The position numbers and the translations under genes are program-made. From JAQBQH01 sp035607415 (lineage in GTDB: Bacteria > Myxococcota_A > Polyangia > Palsa-1104), in assembly GCA_035607415.1 (NCBI GenBank), contig DATNAQ010000173.1, positions 22,842-86,841 of the forward strand: 64,000 bases of DNA, given 5' to 3'. The notes beneath the pieces are model-generated. The model saw nothing but the letters and a program-made list of their open reading frames with translations. It was not told the DNA's origin and did not search any database. This document shows positions 43,212 through 52,256 of the stretch, one piece after another; the stretch's first letter is position 1, and each line of letters opens with the position of its first letter.

Positions 43212-43616
43212 ATGTACGAAGTCGAGGTTCGCGTCGGGCGGCTGATCGAGGCGCGCTTGGTGTCGCTCGCCGACGTCGATGAAGTGGGGCGCTTCGAGCG
43301 CGCGATGGGCGACGCCTTCGCCGCCGTGCAGGGGCGCTCGGTGGTCTGCGCCGATTGGCGGCGCGCCAACATCTTGCCGCCGCCGGTGGCGGAGCGGCTG
43401 ATGGCGCTGCTCCAGCGCGGCAATCCGCACGTCGAGCGCAGCGCGATCCTTTTGGCGCAAAAGCACGCCACCTTCAACCTGCAGGTCGAGCGGCTGGTGC
43501 GCGAAGCGGCCAATCCGGCGCGGCGCACCTTCCGCGATCCGGCGGCGATGGTCACGTTCCTCGGCGAGACCTTGACGCCCGAGGAGAAGGCGCGCGCGGC
43601 GCAGTTCCTGGTCTAG
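43212..43616 (+). CDS. Conserved hypothetical, STAS/SpoIIAA-like small protein
   Basis: 134 residues, mixed alpha/beta: MYEVEVRVGRLIEARLVSLADVDEVGRFERAM (strand then helix), SVVCADWRRANILPPPVAERLMALL, HVERSAILLAQKHATFNLQVERLVREA and FRDPAAMVTFLGETLTPEEKARAAQFL. The alternation and size resemble single STAS-like domains found in myxobacteria, but I cannot assign a function. No neighbour explains it. Confidence 0.6.
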   Translation: MYEVEVRVGRLIEARLVSLADVDEVGRFERAMGDAFAAVQGRSVVCADWRRANILPPPVAERLMALLQRGNPHVERSAILLAQKHATFNLQVERLVREAANPARRTFRDPAAMVTFLGETLTPEEKARAAQFLV

Positions 43617-43647
43617 CGTCGGATCGCCGCTTGCACGCCTCCGGTGC

Positions 43648-43938
43648 ATGAAAACGACGAGAATCGCGACGGCCGTGCTGGCGCTCGCTCTCCCGGCGGC
43701 GGCGCTCGCGGCGGATGCTCCCGTGATGCCGGGGCAGGCGGTCGGCCGCAGCGCGTTGCCGTCGCCGGTGGATGAGAGCGTGGCGCGCGAGGCGGGCGCG
43801 GTGCGCGGCGAGATCGGCCGGCTACGCGTGCAGCAGCGCGGCGGGCACGAGGTCTATAGCGCGGACCTGCAGGGCGCGCGCAACGAGATCGTCACGCTCG
43901 ACGCGCACGGCCGCGTGTTGTCGCGCACGAGCTATTGA
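43648..43938 (+). CDS. Small exported protein, unknown
   Basis: 96 residues. Signal peptide MKTTRIATAVLALALPAAALA with AxA cleavage. The mature ~75 residues end in IGRLRVQQRGGHEVYSADLQGARNEIVTLDAHGRVLSRTSY, reminiscent of a half PepSY motif (ligand or protease-inhibitor type). Its stop overlaps the cysN stop by seven bases in convergent orientation. Confidence 0.55.
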   Translation: MKTTRIATAVLALALPAAALAADAPVMPGQAVGRSALPSPVDESVAREAGAVRGEIGRLRVQQRGGHEVYSADLQGARNEIVTLDAHGRVLSRTSY

Positions 43939-45578
43939 ACGAGGAGGGCGGCGAGGCGGGCGACGGCGGCGTCGAGCGGCTCGTCGCCGACGGTGGCTTC
44001 GCGCAGGCGCGCCGCGCCGACCCGCTCGCGCACTTCGGCGGCGGCGCTCTCCGCGCCCACGAGGCAGATGGTGACGAGGCCGGCGTCGCTGCAGGCGCGC
44101 GCGGCCGCGGCCAGCCCCGCGGCGCTGCCTTCGCCCCCGAACAGCACGTGCGCGATGCGTCCCGACGCCGACAGCCGCTGTTCGAGCGCGAAGGCGACCG
44201 CGCGCCGCCGCGCCTCGTCGCCGCCGCCGAGGACGAGCGCCACGCCGCCGTCGGGCCGCGGCTCGCGCTCGGTTGCGCCGTCGCCGTCGACGATCATGCC
44301 CGCGCCGACGGTGTTGTTGGTCAGCGGATCGACGATGACGAACGATCCGGTCGCGCGGTTGCGCGCGTAGGCGTCGACGTAGAGCGGCTGATGGCAGGTG
44401 ACCGTGGCGCGCCCGATGTCGTTGAGGCCGAGCGTCTCCGCCGGCACCTCGGCGAGCGTGGCGAGGTCGACGCGGAAGCGCACGGCGTCGACCTGCATGC
44501 GCACCATGCGCGTGGTGTGCTTGAGCCAGTAGCTCTTGTGCGGATCGAGCGGCTGTTCGTGCAGCCAGACCACGTGCGCGTCGAAGCTGCGCGCCACGCG
44601 CGGGCGGCGGTCGGGGTGCACGATCATGTCGCCGCGTGAGCAGTCGACCTCGTCGTCGAGGCGCAAGGTCACGCTCTGGGGCGCGAAGGCCTCGGCGCGC
44701 TCGCCTTCGAACGTGTCGATGGCGCGCACGCGCGTGCGCTTGCCCGACGGCAGGATCACGACCTCGTCGCCCTTTTTGACCACGCCCGAGGCGAGCTGGC
44801 CGCTAAAGCCGCGATAGTCGAGGTTGGGGCGCAGCACGTACTGCACGGGATAACGGAAGTCGTCGAGGTTGCGATCCTCGGCGATGGGCACGCGCTCGAG
44901 GAAGCCGAGCACCGTCGGGCCGACGTACCACGGCATCTCCGCGGCGCGCTCGACCACGTTGGCGCCGCGCAAGGCGCTCACCGGCACGAAGGTGACGTCG
45001 CGGAAGCCGAGCCCGTCGACGAAGCGGCGGAACTCGTCGCGGATCGCGGTGAAGGTCGCCTCCGACCAGTCGCGCAGATCCATCTTGTTGACCGCGACGA
45101 GCAGGTGCGGAATGCCGAGCAAGGAAGCGATGTAGGCGTGGCGCCGCGACTGCTCGAGCACGCCGAGGCGCGCGTCGATGAGGATGACGCCGACGTCGGC
45201 CGTCGACGCGCCGGTGACCATGTTGCGCGTGTACTGTACGTGGCCGGGCGTGTCGGCGACGATGAACTTGCGCTTCTCGGTGGCGAAGTAGCGGTAGGCG
45301 ACGTCGATGGTGATGCCCTGCTCGCGTTCGGCGGCGAGGCCGTCGGTGAAGAGCGAGTAGTCGATGGCCTCGCCGGCCATGGTGGTGGCGCGCTTGACCG
45401 CCGAGAGCTGGTCCTCGTAGACGGCGCTGATGTCGTGAAGGAGGCGGCCGATCAGCGTCGACTTGCCGTCGTCGACGGAGCCGACGATGACGAAGCGCAA
45501 GAGCTCCTTGGCTTCGTGACGCGCCAGGTAGGCGTGGATGTCGCGCTCGATGAGCTCGGATTCGGCGACGGCGGCCAT
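43932..45578 (-). CDS. cysN: Sulfate adenylyltransferase large subunit with degenerate APS-kinase tail
   Basis: 548 residues. GTPase part: FVIVGSVDDGKSTLIGRLLHD, ITIDVAYRYF, VADTPGHVQYTRNMVTGAS and AVNKMDLRDWSE; the beta-barrel domains end at NNTVGAGMI (~435). With CysD it makes adenylyl-sulfate from ATP and sulfate, driven by GTP. The last ~110 residues follow the plan of CysC (APS kinase), as in CysNC/NodQ fusions, but the P-loop is lost: GVALVLGGGDEARRRAVAFALEQRL stands where GLSGSGKST is expected, and the tail is about half of a normal kinase. I infer a dead kinase domain. ATG overlaps the cysD stop (TAATG). Confidence 0.93.
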   Translation of the reverse strand: MAAVAESELIERDIHAYLARHEAKELLRFVIVGSVDDGKSTLIGRLLHDISAVYEDQLSAVKRATTMAGEAIDYSLFTDGLAAEREQGITIDVAYRYFATEKRKFIVADTPGHVQYTRNMVTGASTADVGVILIDARLGVLEQSRRHAYIASLLGIPHLLVAVNKMDLRDWSEATFTAIRDEFRRFVDGLGFRDVTFVPVSALRGANVVERAAEMPWYVGPTVLGFLERVPIAEDRNLDDFRYPVQYVLRPNLDYRGFSGQLASGVVKKGDEVVILPSGKRTRVRAIDTFEGERAEAFAPQSVTLRLDDEVDCSRGDMIVHPDRRPRVARSFDAHVVWLHEQPLDPHKSYWLKHTTRMVRMQVDAVRFRVDLATLAEVPAETLGLNDIGRATVTCHQPLYVDAYARNRATGSFVIVDPLTNNTVGAGMIVDGDGATEREPRPDGGVALVLGGGDEARRRAVAFALEQRLSASGRIAHVLFGGEGSAAGLAAAARACSDAGLVTICLVGAESAAAEVRERVGAARLREATVGDEPLDAAVARLAALLVQ

Positions 45579-46507
45579 TAGAAATAGCCCTCGCGCTTCT
45601 TCTTCTCCATCGAGGCGTCCTGATCGTGATCGATGAGCCGGCCCTGGCGCTCGGAGACGCGCGTCAGCAGCATCTCGCGGATGATCTCGGGCAGCGTCGT
45701 CGCCGTCGACTCGATGGCGCCCGACAGCGGATAGCAGCCGAGCGTGCGGAAGCGGATCATCTTCTCGACGGGGACTTCGCCGGGACGGAAGCGCATGCGC
45801 GCGTCGTCGACCATGACGAGCGTGCCTTCGCGCTCGACGACCGGCCGCTTCGCCGCGAAGTAGAGCGGCACGATTGGCACCTCTTCCAGATACAGGTACT
45901 GCCAGATGTCGAGCTCGGTCCAGTTCGACAGCGGGAAGACGCGGATGCTCTCGCCCTTCTGCACCTTGGCGTTGTAGAGGTTCCACAGCTCGGGGCGCTG
46001 GTTCTTCGGATCCCACTGCTGGAAGCGATCGCGGAACGAGTAGATGCGCTCCTTGGCGCGCGACTTCTCCTCGTCGCGGCGCGCGCCGCCGAACGCGGCG
46101 TCGAAGCCGTACTTGCCGAGCGCCTGCACCAGCGCCTGGGTCTTCATGATCGTGGTGTACTTCTCGGAGCCGTGGTCGAACGGGTTGATGCCTTCGCGCA
46201 CCCCGTCTTGATTGGTGTAGACGAGGAGCTCGAGCTGGTTCTGCCGGCAGAAGCGATCGCGGAAGGCGATCATGTCGCGGAACTTCCAGGTCGTGTCGAT
46301 GTGCAGGAGCGGAAACGGCAGCGGCGCCGGGTGGAACGCCTTCATCGCCAGCCGCACCAGCACCGACGAGTCCTTGCCGATGGAGTAGAGCATCACCGGC
46401 TTGTCGAACTCGGCGGCGACCTCGCGGATGATGTGGATGCTCTCGGCCTCGAGCTGCTTCAGATGCGTCAGTCGGTGGGAGCCGATTTCGGACTGCCGGG
46501 CGGACAT
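45578..46507 (-). CDS. cysD: Sulfate adenylyltransferase small subunit
   Basis: 309 residues, full-length CysD of the PP-loop ATP pyrophosphatase superfamily: VMLYSIGKDSSVLVRLAMKAF (PP-loop), PFPLLHIDTTWKFRDMI, FGGARRDEEKSRAKERIYSFRD and RFRTLGCYPLSGAIESTA. Pairs with CysN. No cysC, cysH or cysG gene is in the window, so the fate of the adenylyl-sulfate cannot be told. A near-palindrome sits 25 bases before its start. Confidence 0.96.
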   Translation of the reverse strand: MSARQSEIGSHRLTHLKQLEAESIHIIREVAAEFDKPVMLYSIGKDSSVLVRLAMKAFHPAPLPFPLLHIDTTWKFRDMIAFRDRFCRQNQLELLVYTNQDGVREGINPFDHGSEKYTTIMKTQALVQALGKYGFDAAFGGARRDEEKSRAKERIYSFRDRFQQWDPKNQRPELWNLYNAKVQKGESIRVFPLSNWTELDIWQYLYLEEVPIVPLYFAAKRPVVEREGTLVMVDDARMRFRPGEVPVEKMIRFRTLGCYPLSGAIESTATTLPEIIREMLLTRVSERQGRLIDHDQDASMEKKKREGYF

Positions 46508-46531
46508 CTCGACGTCTCCTATTGGAGGAGT

Positions 46532-46547
46532 ATCCGTTATAGCGGAT
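46532..46547. promoter_or_regulatory. Near-perfect 16-bp palindrome upstream of cysD
   Basis: ATCCGTTA TAGCGGAT matches itself at 7 of 8 paired positions and lies between cysD and the divergent histidine kinase gene. On the minus strand its centre reads TATAAC, which could be a -10 box. A repressor or activator site for cysDN is plausible. Confidence 0.4.
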
Positions 46548-46624
46548 GGTTCGTCAACGAAGAACGACGCGGCGCGTGATGCCGCAGCTTGCTAGACTGC
46601 GGGGCGTCTTTGGGGGGGCGGGGG

Positions 46625-48694
46625 ATGAGCGACGCGGATCCACTCGAGCAACTGCGCGTCCTGCAGCGGGTCGCCGAGGACGTGACGTCGGCGCTGGATC
46701 TCGACGAGATCCTGGGGCGCTGCGCGACGACGTCGTCGGCGCTGGCGGAGACCAGCTCGTGCGCGATCTACCTGCGCGACGATCGCCGCCAGCTGTTCCG
46801 CCGCCACATCTCGCGCGACTCGCTCAACGAGAGCATCTTCTTGCCGACGGGGCAGCTCGACGCGTGGCTCGGGCATCAGGCGAGCGTGTTGTGCAATTTG
46901 CAGGATCCGGCGCTGGCGCTGCATCCGGGCGTGCTGGCGAGCCGCGCGCGCGGCTTCACCGCCACGCTCAACCTGGCGATGCGCTGGCGCGGCAAGCTGA
47001 TTGGCCTGCTCATCCTCGCCTTTCGCGATCGCGTCGTCCTGCCCGAGGCGACGGTGCGCACGCTCGAGGCGATCATCGGCTATCAGGCGGCGGCCATCGA
47101 AAATGCGCGCGCGCATCAGCTCATCGAGCGGCGCGCGCGGCTGGCGCTCACGTTGCGCCAGTTCTCCGAGCGCGCCATCGCCATCGCCGACGCCGACGCG
47201 CTCCACCGCATCATCCTCGAGACGGCGCTCGGGCTGAGCGGCGCCGACCGCGGGCTGCTCTCGCGCGTCGACGGCGCCGGCACGCTGGTGTTCGCCGGCA
47301 TCGGCTGCTGCGAGCGGCTGGTGGGGCAGGTGGTGCCGCTCGCCGATCGCTACGTCGCCGAGTCGATCGCGCGCTCGGAGCCGCTCGTCATCGACGACGT
47401 GGCGGCGATGGAGCCGGCCTCGCCGGTCGCGGCCGCGGCGCAGCGCCACGCCACCGAGCAGCTGATGATCCTGACCATGCGCCACGACGAGACGCCCATC
47501 GGACAGGTCATGGTGGGCACGGCGGCGGCGCGCGACTGGGGCGACGAGGAGATCGAGGCGATGCGCACGCTGGCGTCGATGGCGGCCGAGCTGATGGAGC
47601 GCGGGCGCATCCAGGCGGCGCGCGACCTCGAGCGCCGTCGCCTCGGCGAGAGCATCGAGCACCTGCCGATCGGCGTGGCGGTGATCGATCCGACCGGTCG
47701 CGCGCTGCACATCAACGGCGCCGCGCGCGCGCTCGCCGAGGCGCTCGGCATCACCTACGAGAACTGGCGCGAGAGCATGGCGCGGCTGCGCAAGGCGAAC
47801 GGCGAGCCGCTCAAGCCCGAAGACTCGATGCTGCTGCGCGCGTTCCGCGGCGAGCACCCGCCGGCGCACGTCATCCGCTTCACGCCCATCGGCAGCGATC
47901 GCAGCTTCACGCTGCGCGGGGCCGCGGCGCCGCTCTGCGATCTCGACGGCCACGTCACCGCCGCCGTCATCGGCTTTCAGGACGTCACCGAGCTGCAGGA
48001 TCTGGCCGACGCCAAGGAGCGCTTCCTGCGCATCGCCTCCCACGAGCTGCGCTCGCCGGTCACCAGCCTGCGCGCGACGACGCAGCTGTTGGCGATCGAT
48101 CCGAGCGCGCTCGCCGATCGGGAGCGGCGCGAGACGCTCCTGCAGCGGCTCGATCGGCAGAGCGTGCGCCTGGTGAACCTCGTCGGGCAGCTGCTCGACA
48201 CGACGCGGCTGCACGCCGAGGAGCTGCCGCTGCAGCTCGGCGACTGCGATCTGGTCGCGTTGTGCCGCAACAGCGTCGAGGCCGGCGACGCGCGCGTGCG
48301 GGTCGAGGCCGCCGGCGCCGTCATCGGCCGTTGGGACGCGGTGCGCATCGAGCAGGTGCTGACCAACCTCGTGGCCAACGCGCTCCACTACAGCGCGGCG
48401 GAGGCGCCGGTGATCGTGCGCGTGCGCGAGCAGCCGGGACACGCCGTCGTGCAGGTGATCGACCGCGGCATCGGCATCGCGGCGACCGAGCTCGGGCGGC
48501 TGTTCACGCCGTTCTATCGCGCGCCGGGCGCGGCCGGGCAGCATCGCGCCGGGCTCGGGCTCGGGCTGCACATCACGCGCGAGATCGTGCGGCGCCACGG
48601 CGGCAGCATCTCGGTGGAGTCGCAGTCGGGGCAGGGCTCGACGTTCACCGTCGAGCTGCCGCTCGGCGGGCCGGCGTCGCCCGCGCCGTCGTAG
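46625..48694 (+). CDS. Soluble GAF-GAF-PAS histidine kinase
   Basis: 689 residues, no membrane segment. GAF1 about 10-165 (SALDLDEILGRCATTSSALAETSSCAIYLRDD ... LEAIIGYQAAAIENAR), GAF2 about 185-330 (DADALHRIILETALGLSGADRGLLSRVD), PAS about 345-460 (SIEHLPIGVAVIDPTGRALHINGAAR), HisKA with FLRIASHELRSPVTSLRA, and HATPase with NLVANALHYS, VIDRGIGIA and AGLGLGLHITREIVRRHGG. A cytoplasmic sensor of small ligands or redox state; no response regulator is adjacent, so it is an orphan. ATG 46625 follows a GGGGGCGGGGG run. Confidence 0.92.
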   Translation: MSDADPLEQLRVLQRVAEDVTSALDLDEILGRCATTSSALAETSSCAIYLRDDRRQLFRRHISRDSLNESIFLPTGQLDAWLGHQASVLCNLQDPALALHPGVLASRARGFTATLNLAMRWRGKLIGLLILAFRDRVVLPEATVRTLEAIIGYQAAAIENARAHQLIERRARLALTLRQFSERAIAIADADALHRIILETALGLSGADRGLLSRVDGAGTLVFAGIGCCERLVGQVVPLADRYVAESIARSEPLVIDDVAAMEPASPVAAAAQRHATEQLMILTMRHDETPIGQVMVGTAAARDWGDEEIEAMRTLASMAAELMERGRIQAARDLERRRLGESIEHLPIGVAVIDPTGRALHINGAARALAEALGITYENWRESMARLRKANGEPLKPEDSMLLRAFRGEHPPAHVIRFTPIGSDRSFTLRGAAAPLCDLDGHVTAAVIGFQDVTELQDLADAKERFLRIASHELRSPVTSLRATTQLLAIDPSALADRERRETLLQRLDRQSVRLVNLVGQLLDTTRLHAEELPLQLGDCDLVALCRNSVEAGDARVRVEAAGAVIGRWDAVRIEQVLTNLVANALHYSAAEAPVIVRVREQPGHAVVQVIDRGIGIAATELGRLFTPFYRAPGAAGQHRAGLGLGLHITREIVRRHGGSISVESQSGQGSTFTVELPLGGPASPAPS

Positions 48695-48699
48695 CCCGC

Positions 48700-49377
48700 T
48701 CAGCGACGGGCGTAGCTGCCGAGACCCTTCCAGACGCGCATGTTGCGCGACGAATCGAAGGTGTAGAGGATGCCGGCGAGGCCACACAGCGCGGCGCCGC
48801 CGATCGACGTGGCGAGCACCGCGATCGAGCGGTCGCGCGGGCCGAAGAAGTCGGTGAGGCCGAAGAAGTAGCTGGCGCCGGTGCCGACGAAGCCGACGAC
48901 GCCGATGGCGGTCCCGACGCCGAAGGTGCCGCGCCCGGGATCGACGCCGAGCCGATCGAGCAGGTGGTGCTCGTAGCCGAGCGCGCTCGCGGAGAGCACG
49001 AAGCCGGCGGCCGAGGCGCTCGAGCCGACGTAGGCGAGCGTCGGGCCGGGATCGGAGGGCGAGGGCGGGTTCGTCAGATCACTGGCGCTCGGCGGATAGT
49101 GCGTGGCGGCGATGTAGAGGACGCTCGCCAGCGAGAAGCCGGTGCCGATGACGCCGAGCATGGTGCCGACGAGCGAGACGATGCGCGCGCGCTGCCAGCG
49201 ATCGACAACGTCGGGCGCAGGCGTGATGCCGAGCGGCAGCGGCGGTGGCGGCGGGAGCGCCTCGATCGGCGCGGGCGGCAGCGGCGCGACCGAGGCTTGC
49301 GTCGGCGTGGGGGAGGGCGCCTGCGCGATCGCGTCGAAAGAGAGTGCAACGATCAGCGTCGCGACGATCACGCGCAT
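48700..49377 (-). CDS. Hypothetical membrane protein with Pro-rich periplasmic N-terminus
   Basis: 225 residues. Signal peptide RVIVATLIVALSFDAIA (AQA), then a Pro-rich stretch (PSPTPTQASVAPLPPAPIEALPPPPPLP). Three or four hydrophobic segments follow: IVSLVGTMLGVIGTGFSLASVLYI, LAYVGSSASAAGFVLSASALGY, GTAIGVVGFVGTGASYFFGL and AVLATSIGGAALCGLAGILYTF. This plan recurs in myxobacterial proteins of unknown role. The start was set by the signal peptide; the frame remains open upstream. Confidence 0.6.
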   Translation of the reverse strand: MRVIVATLIVALSFDAIAQAPSPTPTQASVAPLPPAPIEALPPPPPLPLGITPAPDVVDRWQRARIVSLVGTMLGVIGTGFSLASVLYIAATHYPPSASDLTNPPSPSDPGPTLAYVGSSASAAGFVLSASALGYEHHLLDRLGVDPGRGTFGVGTAIGVVGFVGTGASYFFGLTDFFGPRDRSIAVLATSIGGAALCGLAGILYTFDSSRNMRVWKGLGSYARR

Positions 49378-49497
49378 GACTCGCGGTACGTAGGGGTCGG
49401 GCGCGGCGCGACAAGGCTCGACGCGCGCAACACGCCGGGGGCCCGATCGCCGGCGCCGCGGCGCGCGCGATGCAACGCCTGGTCGAGGAGGTGCCGC

Positions 49498-50010
49498 ATG
49501 CGCGCGCTCGGGCTCGTCGCGGCGCTGGCGATCGTCGCCGGCTGCGCTCCGGTCCGCACCCTGGTCTACGGTCCGACGCCGACGACGCGGCCGGCGCACG
49601 CGCCCGGGCAGATCGACGGGCACGACGCGGAGAAGCATCCGGTGCCCGCCGGGGATCCGCGCGGCGACGTACAGATCGCGGTGGTGCGGCTGACGTCGGT
49701 GATCGAGCCCGACGTGCCCGACGGCCGGCGCATCCCCGTCGTCGTGGTGCGCATGATCGTGCACAACCGCGACGCCGAGGTGTGGTGCGTCGAGAGCACG
49801 TCGATCGACGCCGTCGTCGAGTCGCGGCACGAGTATCCGGTACGCGCCTTCGGCGACGGGCAGCCGCTGTGGTCGGTGGTGGTGCGGCCGGGCGAGACGC
49901 GCAGCGTCGATTTGTACTACGAGCTGTCGGAGCCGATCGCCAGGCCGTCGGTGGCGGTGAATTGGCGCGTGAGCACGCCGAAGGGCCCGCTCACGGCCAG
50001 CATGCGATAA
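49498..50010 (+). CDS. Hypothetical lipoprotein
   Basis: 170 residues with MRALGLVAALAIVAGC (lipobox VAGC). The mature part contains VQIAVVRLTSVIEPDVPDGRRIPVVVVRMIVHNRDAEVWCVESTSIDAVV and a beta-rich end (VVVRPGETRSVDLYYELSEPIARPSVAVNWRVSTP), consistent with an immunoglobulin-like or FxLYD-type sandwich. GAGGAG lies before the ATG. Function unknown. Confidence 0.65.
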   Translation: MRALGLVAALAIVAGCAPVRTLVYGPTPTTRPAHAPGQIDGHDAEKHPVPAGDPRGDVQIAVVRLTSVIEPDVPDGRRIPVVVVRMIVHNRDAEVWCVESTSIDAVVESRHEYPVRAFGDGQPLWSVVVRPGETRSVDLYYELSEPIARPSVAVNWRVSTPKGPLTASMR

Positions 50011-50065
50011 CCGCGCAGGGCCGCCGCGCGGGCGCTAAGATGCGCCCGGCTCGCGGAGGATTCAC

Positions 50066-51064
50066 ATGACCAGGCGATGGCTGGTGTTCGCGTTGATGAT
50101 CTGCAGCAGCGCCGCGTGGGCGCAAGCGACGACGCCGCTGCCGCTCCCCGACGGCAAGGGCGGCATCGGCTTCGACGATCTGCGCTACGACGCCGCGCTC
50201 GGTGTGGCGCTGATTCCGGCGGGGCGCACCGGCAACGTCGATCTGATCGATCCGGCGACGCGCGCGGTCACGCCGATCGACGGCTTCCGCAAGATCGCGC
50301 GTTACGACGCCGGCCATGGCCAGAGCGTCACCTCCGTCGACGCCGGCGAGGGCTGGCTCTTCGCCACCGATCGCACGGCGCTCGAGCTCGCGGTCATCGA
50401 TCCCAAGGCGCACAAGATCGTCGCCGAGGTGCCGCTCGCCAGCGGGCCCGACTACGTGCGCTACGTGGCGCCGACGCGCGAGGTCTGGGTGACCGAGCCG
50501 GGAAAGAAGCGCATCGAGGTCTTCACGCTGGGCAAGGCGACGCCGCCGGTGCCGGCGCACGCGGCGTTCATCGACGCGCCGGGCGGGCCGGAGTCGCTCG
50601 TGGTCGACGCGCGGCGCGGGCGCGCCTACACGCACAAGTGGAAGACCTCGACGATGGCGATCGATCTGAAGTCGCGCGCCGTCGTCGCTACCTGGGCGGC
50701 CGGCTGCGGCGATCCGCGCGGCATCGCGCTCGACGAGGCGCGCGGTTGGCTCTTCGTCGGCTGCGAGGATGGCACCGCCGCCGCGCTCGACGTCGGCCAC
50801 GACGGGCGGCTGTTGTCGACGGTCAAGAGCGGCCGCGGCGTCGACATCATCGCCTACGACGCGCAGCGCGCGCACCTGTACCTGCCGGGCGACGAGAGCG
50901 CGACCATGGCGGTGATCGGCGTGTCGGCAACGGGCACGCTCGCGGTGCTCGGCGTGGTGCCGACGGTCAAGGAGGCGCACTGCGTGACCATCGACGGGCA
51001 TGGCAGCGCCTACGTCTGCGATCCGCAGCATGGGCAGCTCCTCGTCGTGCCCGACCGCTTCTAG
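50066..51064 (+). CDS. Exported YncE-like beta-propeller protein
   Basis: 332 residues. Signal peptide VFALMICSSAAWA. Blade repeats: GKGGIGFDDLRYDAALGVALIPAGRTGNVDLID, GEGWLFATDRTALELAVIDPKAHKIVAEV, PGGPESLVVDARRGRAYTHKWKTSTMAIDL, DPRGIALDEARGWLFVGCEDGTAAALDV and VDIIAYDAQRAHLYLPGDESATMAVIG. A seven-blade propeller of the YVTN/YncE type, probably periplasmic. The ligand is unknown. GAGGA precedes the ATG; the dehydrogenase gene follows 43 bases downstream. Confidence 0.83.
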   Translation: MTRRWLVFALMICSSAAWAQATTPLPLPDGKGGIGFDDLRYDAALGVALIPAGRTGNVDLIDPATRAVTPIDGFRKIARYDAGHGQSVTSVDAGEGWLFATDRTALELAVIDPKAHKIVAEVPLASGPDYVRYVAPTREVWVTEPGKKRIEVFTLGKATPPVPAHAAFIDAPGGPESLVVDARRGRAYTHKWKTSTMAIDLKSRAVVATWAAGCGDPRGIALDEARGWLFVGCEDGTAAALDVGHDGRLLSTVKSGRGVDIIAYDAQRAHLYLPGDESATMAVIGVSATGTLAVLGVVPTVKEAHCVTIDGHGSAYVCDPQHGQLLVVPDRF

Positions 51065-51107
51065 GCCGTCTGCGCCCCACGCCGATTCGGGTGCTACGAT
51101 GCGCGCC

Positions 51108-52091
51108 ATGCGCGTCGCGGTGCTCGACGATTACCATCACGTCTTCGACGGAGATCCGGCGATCCAGCGGCTGCGCGAGCGCGTGCCGGTCGACGTGTTC
51201 ACCGAGAAGCTGACCTCGCTCGACGCCATCGCCGGGCACCAGATCGTGATCGCGCTGCGCGAGCGGACGCGCTTCGACGCCGCCTTCTTCGCCGCGCTGC
51301 CCGAGCTGCGCCTGATCGCGCAGACCGGCAGCCACGCCTATCACGTCGATCTCGCGGCGGCGACGCGCGCCGGCGTGCTCGTGGGCAAGGGCTCGTCGGA
51401 TCGCGCGGCGATGGAGGGGATCGCGGCGTCGACGGTGGAGCTGACCTTCGCGCTCCTGCTGGCGCTCTTGCGCCGCGTGCCCGAGGCCGACCGCGCGCTG
51501 CGCGACGGCGGCTGGCCCTCGTGGGCGGGACGCACGCTGCAGGGCAAGCGGCTCGGCATCCTCGGGCTCGGCCGCATCGGGCGCAAGGTCGCGGCCATCG
51601 CGCGTGCCTTCGGCGCCGAGCTCTTGGCGTGGGGACCGACGCTCACCGACGAGCGCGCTGCCGCCGCCGGCGCCACGCGGCTTCCGCTCGACGGGCTGCT
51701 CGAGGCGGCCGACATCGTGACGGTGCACCTGGCGCTCTCCGATCAGAGCCGCGGGCTGCTCGATGAAGCGCGGCTGCGGCGCATCGGCCCGCGCGGCGTG
51801 CTCGTCAACACCGCGCGCGGCGCCATCGTCGACGAAGCGGCGCTGGCGCGGCTGCTCGGAGAGGGCGCCCTCGGCGGCGCCGCGCTCGACGTGTTCGCCG
51901 TCGAGCCGCTGTCGGCCGATTCGCCGCTCCGCCGGCTCGACAACGTGGTGCTCACGCCGCACCTCGGCTGGATGGCGGACCAGACCTATCGGCTCATGGC
52001 CGACGCGGTGGTGCGCATCGTCGAGGCCTTTGTCGACGGCAGCTGGGACGGCGCTCTCAACCCCGAAGCGCGCCGATCCGTCTCGACCTAG
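51108..52091 (+). CDS. D-isomer 2-hydroxyacid dehydrogenase
   Basis: 327 residues (ATG 51099 is an alternative start). NAD-binding Rossmann motif LGILGLGRIGRKVAAIARAFGAELLAWGP; catalytic Arg in GVLVNTARGAIVDEAAL, Glu in AALDVFAVEPL and His in VVLTPHLGWM, all in the standard order of the D-2-hydroxyacid dehydrogenase / phosphoglycerate dehydrogenase family. The substrate cannot be predicted. Single gene, with no obvious pathway partner. Confidence 0.93.
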   Translation: MRVAVLDDYHHVFDGDPAIQRLRERVPVDVFTEKLTSLDAIAGHQIVIALRERTRFDAAFFAALPELRLIAQTGSHAYHVDLAAATRAGVLVGKGSSDRAAMEGIAASTVELTFALLLALLRRVPEADRALRDGGWPSWAGRTLQGKRLGILGLGRIGRKVAAIARAFGAELLAWGPTLTDERAAAAGATRLPLDGLLEAADIVTVHLALSDQSRGLLDEARLRRIGPRGVLVNTARGAIVDEAALARLLGEGALGGAALDVFAVEPLSADSPLRRLDNVVLTPHLGWMADQTYRLMADAVVRIVEAFVDGSWDGALNPEARRSVST

Positions 52092-52256
52092 GAACAGCCA
52101 CTAGCGGACCTTCGGCGGTGGCGATGTAGGCATCGTGCAACCCGGGTAGCGACAATCCGCAATTGGAAGGCCGATTCGGTATCGTGGCGAATCATTCTTT
52201 ATTCGTTTTTTAAAATATCTTTTCAAATACGTTTCGTTGTTTCTAAATATGCGGTC
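52092..52256. promoter_or_regulatory. AT-rich promoter region of the di-heme peroxidase-like gene
   Basis: Within 52190-52250 the sequence is mostly A and T (TTTTTTAAAATATCTTTTC and nearby), an extreme contrast with the rest of the window. This is typical of a promoter or UP-element region in a GC-rich genome. Upstream, TTGCG-GATTGT-CGC at 52149-52161 (minus strand) partly resembles the dyad of the signalling island but lacks the TGC-N11-GCA spacing. No strong ribosome site precedes the ATG. Confidence 0.5.

Noticed and set aside
46546..48700. Long overlapping open frames on both strands over the GAF-PAS kinase gene
   Set aside because: They are Arg/Ala-rich shadows of the kinase gene, with no recognisable domain.
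52149..52164. Fourth copy of the TGCGGC-N6-TCGCAG dyad
   Set aside because: It shares ATTGTCGC but lacks the TGC-N11-GCA spacing and the second half-site.
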